From positions 1-22,775 of the forward strand of contig JAICYG010000021.1 of assembly GCA_025934335.1 (NCBI GenBank): a stretch of DNA of 22,775 nt, read 5' to 3'. The stretch is from Thermoleophilia bacterium. Lineage in GTDB: Bacteria; Actinomycetota; Thermoleophilia; Gaiellales; Gaiellaceae. A model generated the notes under the pieces. That model was not told where the DNA came from. It worked only from the letters and a program-made list of their open reading frames with translations, and made no database searches. A program made the position numbers and the translations under genes. Position 1 is the stretch's first letter, and each line of letters starts with the position of its first letter. Below, one piece after another: positions 7,871-13,997 of this stretch.

Positions 7871-8158
7871 TCAGACGGTCTCGTAGAACGTGCGCTCGCG
7901 CGACTCCATCAGCGGAAAGAGCTCGCCGAGCGCGAGCCGCTGGAAGTGGTCGGTGGCGCCGTGCTCCTCGAACGCGGCCTTGTCCCGGTACTGCTCGAAG
8001 AAGACAAACGACCGCGCGTCCTCGGGGTCCCGGCAGGGGACGTACGCCTCACACCCGGGCTCCTGCCGCGACGCCGCCGCGAGCTCCCGTATCACCTCGA
8101 GGGCGCGCTCCTCCGCTCCCTCCTGCGCCTGCATGCGCACGACCAGGACGAACGACAC
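7871..8158 (-). CDS. Small antibiotic biosynthesis monooxygenase (ABM/YgiN-like) domain protein
   Basis: A 95-aa protein with the dimeric alpha/beta ABM pattern: a VLVVRMQAQ beta strand, a helix, QEPGCEAY, SFVFFEQYRDKAAFEEH and a final strand-helix around HFQRL. This length and pattern are typical of YgiN-like quinol monooxygenases and of many uncharacterised small partners in catabolic operons. It is not a close match to the RhaM mutarotase, although the fold is related. GTG 8158 has a strong Shine-Dalgarno, AAAGGAGAT, about 7 nt upstream. That is the best ribosome site in this operon, and it is the only operon gene preceded by a gap of more than 30 nt. Its substrate is unknown. Confidence 0.75.
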   Translation of the reverse strand: MSFVLVVRMQAQEGAEERALEVIRELAAASRQEPGCEAYVPCRDPEDARSFVFFEQYRDKAAFEEHGATDHFQRLALGELFPLMESRERTFYETV

Positions 8159-8194
8159 GTGACCGATCTCCTTTCGCTCTCGTTTCGGGGGACG

Positions 8195-8836
8195 TCAGCC
8201 GGCGGCGACGGGGTTCTTGATCGACCCGACGCCGTCGATCTCGATCGTGATCTCGTCGCCGGGCTTCAGCCAGACGCGCGGCTCGCGGAACGCGCCGACG
8301 CCGGCGGGGGTGCCGGTGATGATCAGGTCGTCCGGCTCGAGGGCGATCGCCTGCGAGACGAACGACACGATCTCGGCGACGCCGAAGATCATGTTCGACG
8401 TGCTCGAGTCCTGCATGACCTCGCCGTTCAGGATCGCGCGGATGGGCAGCGCCTGCGGGTCGGGGACGTCGGCAGCCGGGACGAGGTCGGACACGGGCAG
8501 GAAGCTGTCGAGCGACTTCCCGCGCACCCACTGGCCGTCCGAGAACTGAAGGTCGCGCGCCGAGACGTCGTTCGCGACGACGTAGCCGGCGACGTGATCG
8601 AGCGCGTCGGCGGGGTCGACGCGCGAAGCGCGCCGGCCGATGACGACGCCGAGCTCCGCCTCGTAGTCGACCTGTTGGGTGACCGACGGGATGCGGATCG
8701 GCTCGCCGGGCCCGATCAGCGTGTTCGGCCACTTGGCGAACAGGAGCGGGCGCTCGGGCAGGTCGACGCCCTGTTCCTCGGCGTGGTCACGGTAGTTGAG
8801 GCCGACACAGACGATCTTCTGGGGGATCGCGATCAT
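8195..8836 (-). CDS. FAH-family hydrolase, candidate 2,4-diketo-3-deoxy sugar-acid hydrolase
   Basis: A compact single-domain fumarylacetoacetate hydrolase-family protein of 213 aa. It shows VGLNYRDHAEE, metal ligands in DYEAELGVVIG and ANDVSARDLQ, the RGKSLDSF Lys and the TGTPAGVG motif. Family members cleave or hydrate 2,4-diketo acids and related acylpyruvates. Its gene overlaps lutC by 4 nt (ATGA). That coupling suggests it makes the lactate the Lut proteins oxidise, as in the diketo-hydrolase L-rhamnose/L-fucose routes where the hydrolase releases pyruvate and L-lactate. The substrate is inferred only from context. Acylpyruvase or 2-hydroxyhepta-2,4-dienedioate isomerase activities are alternatives. 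It differs clearly from the FAH protein encoded at 3561-4385. Confidence 0.8.
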   Translation of the reverse strand: MIAIPQKIVCVGLNYRDHAEEQGVDLPERPLLFAKWPNTLIGPGEPIRIPSVTQQVDYEAELGVVIGRRASRVDPADALDHVAGYVVANDVSARDLQFSDGQWVRGKSLDSFLPVSDLVPAADVPDPQALPIRAILNGEVMQDSSTSNMIFGVAEIVSFVSQAIALEPDDLIITGTPAGVGAFREPRVWLKPGDEITIEIDGVGSIKNPVAAG

Positions 8837-9486
8837 GCGCCCGACCCTACACGCTCGGCTGCGACGATCACGACGAGGCTTCGCGGGCCGTGCACGCCTT
8901 CGACCCGGTCGAGCTCGATGTCCGAGGTCGCTGACGGCCCGGACACGAACGTAACGGGGCGATGCTCGTCGCGGACGAGCGGCGCGACCGATTCGAGCCC
9001 TTCCGGGACGAGCTCGACGATTCGATCCTCCGCGACGACGACGACGTGGAGGTCGGGCACGAGCGTGATCGCCCGTCGCCCCTCATCCGGCGCCGACGTG
9101 AGCACGATCGTGCCCGTCTCGGCGATCGCGACCGTGCAGCCCGTGAGCACGCCGTCGAGTGCGTCGAGCTCCGACGGAGCGAGGTCGTCGTCGCGCACAC
9201 GCTCGACGGCCGCCGGCACCCACCCGGCGGGGACGCCGTCGGGGACGCACAGGCGGCGGCCGTCCGCGACCCCGGCGACCGCGTCGGCGATCGACGAGGC
9301 GTCGGTGCGGACGACGCGCGCCCGGTAGTCGGCGACGCGCTCGCAGAAGAGCGCCACCCGTTCGGGACGGTCGAGCGAGCCCGCCCGGCGGTAGGCCCGC
9401 CGCACGGTAGGGGCAGCCGGACGGTCGGCGAGAGCAGCCCGGACGCGCGCGAGCATCTCCGCACGTCCGCTCAGCGCGCTCGCCAC
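8833..9486 (-). CDS. lutC: Lactate utilisation protein C (LUD domain)
   Basis: A 217-aa LUD-domain protein. It has an N-terminal helical segment (REMLARVRAAL-like), then the core with TVAIAETGTIVLTS and LVPDLHVVVV, and a C-terminal FVSGPSATSDIELDRVEGVHGP motif diagnostic of LutC/YkgG. With LutA and LutB it forms the iron-sulfur L-lactate oxidising complex. GTG 9486 overlaps the end of lutB by 16 nt; an in-frame ATG at 9456 is an alternative start. The 3' end overlaps the hydrolase gene (ATGA). Confidence 0.9.
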   Translation of the reverse strand: MASALSGRAEMLARVRAALADRPAAPTVRRAYRRAGSLDRPERVALFCERVADYRARVVRTDASSIADAVAGVADGRRLCVPDGVPAGWVPAAVERVRDDDLAPSELDALDGVLTGCTVAIAETGTIVLTSAPDEGRRAITLVPDLHVVVVAEDRIVELVPEGLESVAPLVRDEHRPVTFVSGPSATSDIELDRVEGVHGPRSLVVIVAAERVGSGA

Positions 9487-10859
9487 CAGTCGCGGAAGCT
9501 GCGCGGCGCGAGCGGCGCGAGGTCGCGCGTGCGCGTCCAGGCGGCGAGGGGACCGGGCAGCGAGCGGATGCGGCCGCTACGCGCGAACGGCCGTTGCGCG
9601 ACACGGCCCAGTCGTTGCGCGAACGAGAAACGCCGCGCGCTGCCGAATGCGGCCGCGACCAGCACGAAGACAGCCCGCTCTCCCGGCCGCCTCGTCGCCG
9701 CGACCGCCTGCGCACGCAGGTGGACGAGGATCCCCGGGATGTCGATCCGCACCGGGCAGACGTCCGCGCACGCCCCGCAGAGGCTCGACGCGAACGGCAG
9801 CGTCGGCGCATTCTCGATCCCGACGAGCTGGGGCGTCAGGATCGCTCCGATCGGCCCGGGATAGACGGAGCCGTACGCGTGGCCGCCGGTGCGCGTGTAG
9901 ACCGGGCACACGTTGAGGCATGCGCTGCAGCGAATGCAGCGCAGTGCTTCGCGGCCGGTCGCGTCGCCGAGCACGCGCGTGCGGCCGTTGTCGAGCAGCA
10001 CGACGTGGAGCTCCTGCGGGCCGTCACCTGCACGCACGCCCGTCCAGAGCGACGTGTACGGGTTCATCCGCTCGCCGGTCGAAGAGCGCGGCAGCAGCTG
10101 CAGGAACACCTCGAGGTCCGCGAGCGTCGGCACGAGCTTCTCGATGCCGACGACGGAGACGAGCACCTCCGGCAGCGTCGTGCACATCCGGCCGTTCCCC
10201 TCGGACTCGACGACGCAGATCGTCCCGCTCTCCGCGACGGCGAAGTTCGCTCCGCTGACGCCGACGCGCGCGGCGAGGAAGCGCTCGCGAAGGTAGCGGC
10301 GTGAGGCCTCGGCGAGCGCGGCGGGATCGTCGGACGCGAGTCCGGGCGAGATCGTCCTCGCGAACAGGTCGCGGATCTCGCGGCGGTTCCGGTGGATCGC
10401 CGGCACGAGGATGTGCGACGGCCAGTCGCCGTCGAGTTGCAGGATCAGCTCGGCGAAATCCGTCTCGAGCGCCTCGACGCCGGCGGCCTCGAGCGCCTCG
10501 TTGAGGCGGATCTCGTCGGTCGTCAGCGACTTCATCTTCACGACGGACGTGACGCCGTGGCTGCGCGCGACGTCGACGACGACCGCGTTCGCGGCGGCCG
10601 CGTCCTCCGCCCAGTGGACGTGGCCGCCGGACGCCTCGACGGCGTCCGCGAACTGCTCCAGGTACCGGTCGAGCTGCGCGAGCACGTCGTCCTTGATCGC
10701 CGCAGCGGCAGCGCGCAGCTCCTCCCAGTCGGGCGCCTCGCCGACCACGCGCGCCCGCTTCGCGCGGATCGTGTCGGTGGCGTGGCGCAGGTTCGCGCGG
10801 AGCTGCGCGTTCTGGAGCTCCTCGCGCGCCGCGAGCGGGAACGGGCGGAGCGTTGTCAC
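9471..10859 (-). CDS. lutB: Lactate utilisation iron-sulfur protein B
   Basis: A 462-aa LutB/YkgF protein. The N-terminal LUD domain includes VVKMKSLTTDEI and ANFAVAESGT. The ferredoxin-like part has cysteines at 308, 311, 314 and 318 (CIRCSACLNVC) and at 361, 364 and 368 (CGACADVC), which should hold 4Fe-4S clusters. It transfers electrons during L-lactate oxidation to pyruvate. GTG 10859 overlaps the lutA stop (GTGA). The frame is open further upstream, but that part is a shadow of lutA. Confidence 0.92.
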   Translation of the reverse strand: MTTLRPFPLAAREELQNAQLRANLRHATDTIRAKRARVVGEAPDWEELRAAAAAIKDDVLAQLDRYLEQFADAVEASGGHVHWAEDAAAANAVVVDVARSHGVTSVVKMKSLTTDEIRLNEALEAAGVEALETDFAELILQLDGDWPSHILVPAIHRNRREIRDLFARTISPGLASDDPAALAEASRRYLRERFLAARVGVSGANFAVAESGTICVVESEGNGRMCTTLPEVLVSVVGIEKLVPTLADLEVFLQLLPRSSTGERMNPYTSLWTGVRAGDGPQELHVVLLDNGRTRVLGDATGREALRCIRCSACLNVCPVYTRTGGHAYGSVYPGPIGAILTPQLVGIENAPTLPFASSLCGACADVCPVRIDIPGILVHLRAQAVAATRRPGERAVFVLVAAAFGSARRFSFAQRLGRVAQRPFARSGRIRSLPGPLAAWTRTRDLAPLAPRSFRDWWRAR

Positions 10860-11566
10860 GCCGAAGCCTCGCACGCCAGGATCTCGGCGAGGTGCATCGT
10901 CGGCACCGCCGAGCCGCGCCGCGCGAGGCGGCCGCCGATCTGCAGCAGGCAGGACGAGTCGAGTGCGGTGCAGACCTCGGCGCCGCTCGCCTCGATCACG
11001 TCGCACTTGTCGTCGGCCATCGCGGTCGACACGTCCGCGTTCTTGACGGCGAACGTACCGCCGAAGCCGCAGCACTCATCGGCGCGCGGCAGGTGGACGA
11101 GCTCGAGCCCTCGCACCGCGCCGAGGAGGCGGAACGGTGCGTCGCCGACACGCGTCATCCGCAACGAGTGGCACGTCGAGTGGTAGGCGACGCGGTGCGG
11201 AAACGACGCGCCGACGTCCTCGACGCCGAGGCGCCCGACGAGCAGCTCGGAGAGCTCGTAGACGTTGTGCACGCCGAACGCCTCGCGCAGCGTGCCAACG
11301 CACGAGGATGACGGAGAGACGACGGCGTCGAAGCCGCCGAACACGCGCTCGAAGCGGCGCGCGAGCCTGCGCGCCTCCCGCTCGTAGCCGCTGTTCCAGT
11401 GCAGCTGGCCGCAGCACGTCTGCGCCTCGGGAAAGACGACCTCGTGCCCGAGGCGCTCGAGCACGGCCACGGTCGCCCGACCGGCGCGCGGCGCGATCGT
11501 GTCCCCGAAACATGTGACGAAGAGGGCGACCCGCACGGACTGCGAACGGTAATCGCCCTCGCTCAC
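10856..11566 (-). CDS. lutA: Lactate utilisation protein A (CCG-domain)
   Basis: A 236-aa LutA/YkgE protein with the two cysteine-rich CCG modules: QTCCGQLHWNSG and PSSSCVG in the first half, then HSTCHSLR and DECCGFGG in the second. This domain is shared with heterodisulfide-reductase-like subunits and binds iron-sulfur clusters. It works with LutB and LutC in lactate oxidation. GTG 11566 overlaps the regulator stop (GTGA). A slightly later start near the VRVALFVTC segment would fit the usual LutA N-terminus and cannot be excluded. Confidence 0.9.
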   Translation of the reverse strand: MSEGDYRSQSVRVALFVTCFGDTIAPRAGRATVAVLERLGHEVVFPEAQTCCGQLHWNSGYEREARRLARRFERVFGGFDAVVSPSSSCVGTLREAFGVHNVYELSELLVGRLGVEDVGASFPHRVAYHSTCHSLRMTRVGDAPFRLLGAVRGLELVHLPRADECCGFGGTFAVKNADVSTAMADDKCDVIEASGAEVCTALDSSCLLQIGGRLARRGSAVPTMHLAEILACEASA

Positions 11567-12243
11567 TCCGGGGCGGTGATGTCGCCTCGGGCGGCGCGCA
11601 CGGCCAGGGCCGCCGGATCGAGGACGGCGACGCGGCCGCGACGCAGCGCGACCGTTCCCTGCTCCGCCTCCGCGCGAAGCACGCGGTTCACCGTCGCGCG
11701 CGAGGTCCCGGCGAGCTCGGCGAGCTCGTGCTGCGCCAGCGGGACGACCGCCTCGGGCGCGCCGTCGCCGTAGAGCGATGCGAGCTCGGCAAGTCGGCGG
11801 AGGACGCGCAGCTCGGCGCTGACGAAGAGCGCCTCCGTCAGCAGCTCCGTCGTACGGCGCACGCGCTGCGCGAGCAGGCGAGCGAGGACGTCGTTCACCT
11901 CCGGGTACTCGTTGCGCAGGCGCGAGAAGTCGTCGCGGCGGACGGCGTACGTCTCGCCCGCGGCGAGGGCGGCGACCGTGGTCGAGCGGGTCTGCTCGCT
12001 CTCGAGCAGGGCGAGCTCGCCGAACGCGTCGCCGGGTCCGTGCACGGCCGTCGTCACGGCGTCGCCGAGCCGCGTCTCCAGCCGGGCTGCGAAGTAGCCG
12101 CGAACGATCAGGTGCAGCGTGTCGGCGGGATCGCCGTGGTGGAACACGACCTCGTTGCGGGCGAAGCGTCGGCGCCGGGCGATCGCCACGAGCCGGCGAA
12201 GCTCCGGCTCCGGCAGGTGCCTGAAAAGCTCACCGCCGAGCAT
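11563..12243 (-). CDS. Crp/Fnr-family transcriptional regulator of the lut operon
   Basis: A 226-aa regulator. Residues 5-115 form a cyclic-nucleotide-binding fold with the cassette FGELALL...TRSTTV, and residues 168-190 form a winged-helix HTH (LAQHELAELAGTSRATVNRVLR). The FGE and Arg-Ser positions that contact cyclic nucleotide in Crp are retained; no Fnr-type N-terminal cysteine cluster is seen. ATG 12243 was chosen over an in-frame GTG at 12270 because the earlier codon lies inside a palindromic promoter element and the shorter form has the usual family length. GAGG abuts the ATG, so the message may be leaderless. It is first in the operon and its stop overlaps lutA, so self-regulation with the lactate genes is likely. 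Confidence 0.87.
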   Translation of the reverse strand: MLGGELFRHLPEPELRRLVAIARRRRFARNEVVFHHGDPADTLHLIVRGYFAARLETRLGDAVTTAVHGPGDAFGELALLESEQTRSTTVAALAAGETYAVRRDDFSRLRNEYPEVNDVLARLLAQRVRRTTELLTEALFVSAELRVLRRLAELASLYGDGAPEAVVPLAQHELAELAGTSRATVNRVLRAEAEQGTVALRRGRVAVLDPAALAVRAARGDITAPE

Positions 12244-12251
12244 CCTCGAAG

Positions 12252-12280
12252 TGTGACGGGCGTGACACACGCAGTGTCAA
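12252..12280 (-). promoter_or_regulatory. lut operon promoter with overlapping Crp-like operators
   Basis: On the minus strand a perfect TTGACA (12280-12275) can serve as -35. CACACT about 19 nt later could be a weak -10, placing transcription at or near ATG 12243. Two symmetric elements overlap it. One is TGACAC-N5-GTGTCA (12263-12279), a perfect inverted repeat covering the -35. The other is TGTGA-N6-TGACA (plus strand 12252-12267), one mismatch from the Crp consensus TGTGA-N6-TCACA. Binding here would most simply repress the regulator-lut operon, and could also affect the divergent small-protein gene. The regulator encoded downstream is the obvious candidate. Confidence 0.6.
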
Positions 12281-12366
12281 GCCCGCCGCACTCCGGAAGC
12301 GCGCCCGACCGGACAGCGTCTTGCGGGTGTAGGCACGTAGACCAGTCGGAACGAGGAGGCGCACAA

Positions 12367-12612
12367 ATGCTCCGCAAGCTCACCGCAACCGTCGTCGTCA
12401 TCGTCACAGGCTCGCTCGCACTCGCCTCGACCGCATTCGCGAGGATGACCGTGGAGGTCGGCTCCGGCTCCAGCACCACCACGACCGGCGGCGGGTTCCC
12501 GTGGAACGACGTTGCGGTCGGCGCCATCCTGGCGGCCGCCGTCGTCGCCAGCCTCGCCGGCGTCGCCGTCTACGCCCGGACTCGCCGCCGCAGCACCGCG
12601 CTGCACGCGTAG
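12367..12612 (+). CDS. Small secreted or membrane-anchored protein, unknown function
   Basis: An 81-aa product I do not recognise. Residues 1-25 look like a signal peptide or first membrane helix (MLRKL, then a hydrophobic stretch ending STAFA). A Ser/Thr/Gly-rich segment of about 20 residues follows, then a strong hydrophobic helix at about 49-70 (VGAILAAAVVASLAGVAVY) and a basic tail (ARTRRRS). This predicts a short extracytoplasmic loop with a C-terminal anchor and Arg-rich cytoplasmic end. A clear Shine-Dalgarno (GAGGAGG, 12353-12359) sits 7 nt before ATG 12367. The frame runs far upstream, but that part is antisense to the regulator. It is divergent from the regulator gene and shares its intergenic region. 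Confidence 0.75.
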   Translation: MLRKLTATVVVIVTGSLALASTAFARMTVEVGSGSSTTTTGGGFPWNDVAVGAILAAAVVASLAGVAVYARTRRRSTALHA

Positions 12613-12638
12613 CGGCCAGAGCGTTCGGAAGAGGTGCC

Positions 12639-12666
12639 GGGGAGGCGGCCGCGAGGCCGCCTCCCC
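12639..12666 (+). terminator. 12-bp GC hairpin, terminator or leader structure before infC
   Basis: A perfect 12-bp stem (GGGGAGGCGGCC, 12639-12650, pairing with 12655-12666) with a GCGA tetraloop. It begins 27 nt after the small membrane-protein stop, so the simplest reading is its terminator. There is no U-tract. It is also the first structured element of the long leader in front of the IF-3 gene, so an attenuation role is possible. Confidence 0.6.
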
Positions 12667-12721
12667 GTTCCGTGGTAGCCTCATGCGCGCCGGCTCGTCT
12701 CCGACCGAAAGGAGGGCCGCG

Positions 12722-12772
12722 ATGACCGTCCGTCTCGAGCTCGCCCTCCCGTTCGGCCCGGCCGCCGCCTAG
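12722..12772 (+). CDS. 16-codon leader ORF upstream of infC
   Basis: The ORF runs from ATG 12722 to TAG 12772 and encodes MTVRLELALPFGPAAA. It is preceded by AAAGGAGGG (12708-12716), one of the strongest Shine-Dalgarno sequences in the window, at ideal spacing. It lies between the 12639-12666 hairpin and the IF-3 gene, 84 nt before its start. No run of one regulatory amino acid is evident. A translated short ORF here suggests translational or attenuation control of the IF-3 operon. It could instead be a small peptide in its own right. Confidence 0.5.
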   Translation: MTVRLELALPFGPAAA

Positions 12773-12813
12773 CGGCACCTCCACGAGCACCGAGACGTCC
12801 TTCGCCGAACGCG

Positions 12814-12872
12814 GGCGGGCTTTCAGCCCCGTCACCCACTCGCGAAAGGACGCTCTTTGAGAAGAGCCCGCC
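12814..12872 (+). promoter_or_regulatory. Possible alternative RNA structures around the infC start
   Basis: GGCGGGCT (12814-12821) can pair perfectly with AGCCCGCC (12865-12872), codons 3-6 of infC, leaving the Shine-Dalgarno GAAAGGA (12844-12850) and the TTG start in the enclosed loop. The same left arm can instead form a local hairpin, GGGCT (12817-12821) with AGCCC (12825-12829). The two pairings exclude each other, so the leader could switch between open and closed forms. This was found by eye; no folding energy was computed. Confidence 0.35.
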
Positions 12873-13414
12873 GCAAGACCACCGTTCCCCCTCGCCCGAG
12901 GGTGAGCGCCCGCAGCAACGAAGAGATCGGCGCGCGCCGGGTGCGCGTCGTCACCGAGGACGGAGCCCAGGTCGGCGTGATGGCGCGCGCCGACGCGCTC
13001 GCCTACGCGGAGGAGCGGGGACTCGACCTCGTCGAGGTGGCCGCCGACGCCGACCCGCCCGTCTGCCGCGTCACCGACTACAGCCGGTGGCGGTACGACG
13101 AGGAGCGCCGGCTCCGCGTGTCACAGCGAAACCAGTCGCACGGCGGCCCGAAGGAGGTGCGCCTGCGGCCGCGCATCTCGGGCCACGACTACGAGTGGAA
13201 GCGCGACCAGGCGCTCGAGTTCCTGCGCGAGCGCGCGTCGGTCAAGGTCGTCGTCTTCTTCCGCGGCCGCGAGCGCGAGCATCCCGAAGCCGGCCGGCGG
13301 CTGCTCGCACGCCTCGCGGAGGACGTGCGCGAGGTCGGGCACGTCCAGGGGCGGGAGAGCTTCGAGGGCCGCACGATGACCGTGATCCTCGCGCCGAACG
13401 GTGCGGCCGCATGA
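12857..13414 (+). CDS. infC: Translation initiation factor IF-3 (or IF-3 paralogue)
   Basis: A 185-aa protein with both IF-3 domains. The N-terminal domain at 19-90 has NEEI, GVMARADALAYAEERGLDLVEVA and PPVCRVTDY. The C-terminal domain at 97-181 has PKEVRLRPRIS, HDYEWKRDQALEFL, FFRGRE and EGRTMTVILAP. The linker (about 84-98), normally rich in Lys, here reads RRLRVSQRNQSHGG. IF-3 binds the 30S subunit and enforces start-codon choice. The start is TTG 12857, with GAAAGGA upstream. Non-AUG starts are classic for infC because IF-3 represses its own message. The usual rpmI-rplT neighbours are absent; instead it is coupled by ATGA to a small zinc-ribbon gene. That raises the possibility of a second, specialised copy. 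Confidence 0.85.
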   Translation: MRRARRKTTVPPRPRVSARSNEEIGARRVRVVTEDGAQVGVMARADALAYAEERGLDLVEVAADADPPVCRVTDYSRWRYDEERRLRVSQRNQSHGGPKEVRLRPRISGHDYEWKRDQALEFLRERASVKVVVFFRGREREHPEAGRRLLARLAEDVREVGHVQGRESFEGRTMTVILAPNGAAA

Positions 13415-13782
13415 CGCCGAGGCGCCACGCGGTCGCGATCGCGCGACTCGTCGTCGCCGCGATCGAGGCCGAGCCGTCGCGCGGACCACAGAAGCTCCGC
13501 CGCTCCCAGGTTCGCTGGGCGGCGGAGCAGCCGGACGAGTCGCTCGCGACCGAGCTCGGCGTTCTGGAGCTCGTCGATGCGGCACGCGACGCGCACCTGT
13601 GCGCGCTCGGAGCCGACGACGGCCTCGCGGCGCTGTGCGTGCCCTGGCAGGACGTCGTGGCGGAAGCGGTCGCGCTGCTCGACCGGCCGCGCGCCCGCAC
13701 GTGCACGCGCTGCGGGGCGCGGCTCTCCCGCCGCCGGAGGAACTGCGGCCGCTGCGGCCGGAGATGCGACAATCAGGGATGA
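13411..13782 (+). CDS. Small protein with C-terminal zinc ribbon, unknown function
   Basis: A 123-aa product I cannot assign to a named family. Residues 1-90 are largely helical and acidic-basic mixed. The C-terminus has a Cys4 zinc-ribbon pattern, CTRCG (Cys98, Cys101) and CGRCG (Cys112, Cys115), embedded in an Arg-rich stretch that could contact nucleic acid, with an extra Cys119. ATG 13411 overlaps the IF-3 stop as ATGA and the 3' end overlaps the next gene in the same way. Tight coupling to IF-3 and the Arg-rich ribbon suggest an RNA- or ribosome-associated role, which is inference only. Confidence 0.65.
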   Translation: MTPRRHAVAIARLVVAAIEAEPSRGPQKLRRSQVRWAAEQPDESLATELGVLELVDAARDAHLCALGADDGLAALCVPWQDVVAEAVALLDRPRARTCTRCGARLSRRRRNCGRCGRRCDNQG

Positions 13783-13997
13783 CCTACGAACAGGCGCAAC
13801 AGGCGCTGCTGACGCTCGCGCGGCGGAACAGCGGGCTGATCACCGCCGACGCGGTCGAGGCCGACCCCGATCTCGCCGCCGACCGCAACACCGTCACCGC
13901 CGCCGGCCGTGCTCTCGCCAGCGAGACGAACGTGTTCGCCGTCCCGCGCGAGGACGGCTGGTTCCCCTACGACGAGATCCGGATCACGGTTCTCTAG
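13779..13997 (+). CDS. Small hypothetical protein, last gene of the infC operon
   Basis: A 72-aa product of unknown function, mostly helical at the N-terminus (TYEQAQQALLTLARRN) and ending in a short beta-like segment (WFPYDEIRITVL). No cysteines, signal peptide or membrane segment are visible. ATG 13779 overlaps the zinc-ribbon gene stop (ATGA), so the three genes are probably translated together. Its TAG at 13995-13997 shares bases with the stop of the convergent lyase gene. Confidence 0.6.
   Translation: MTYEQAQQALLTLARRNSGLITADAVEADPDLAADRNTVTAAGRALASETNVFAVPREDGWFPYDEIRITVL

Noticed and set aside
7871..8158. ABM-domain protein as an L-rhamnose mutarotase (RhaM)
   Set aside because: The fold is related and the context tempting, but I could not see RhaM-specific motifs, so only the domain is claimed.
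6578..9328. 916-codon open frame on the plus strand
   Set aside because: Antisense to the MFS, ABM, FAH and lutC genes, all of which have clear family motifs; the frame has typical GC-rich shadow composition (repeated Arg, Glu, Asp, His).
12244..12270. Extended N-terminus of the Crp-family regulator from GTG 12270
   Set aside because: The codons lie in the palindromic promoter element and lengthen the protein beyond the family norm; ATG 12243 preferred.
12639..12856. Classic L20/IF-3 autoregulatory leader
   Set aside because: No rpmI or rplT follows, and I could not identify the known L20-binding pseudoknot; only a hairpin and leader ORF are claimed.
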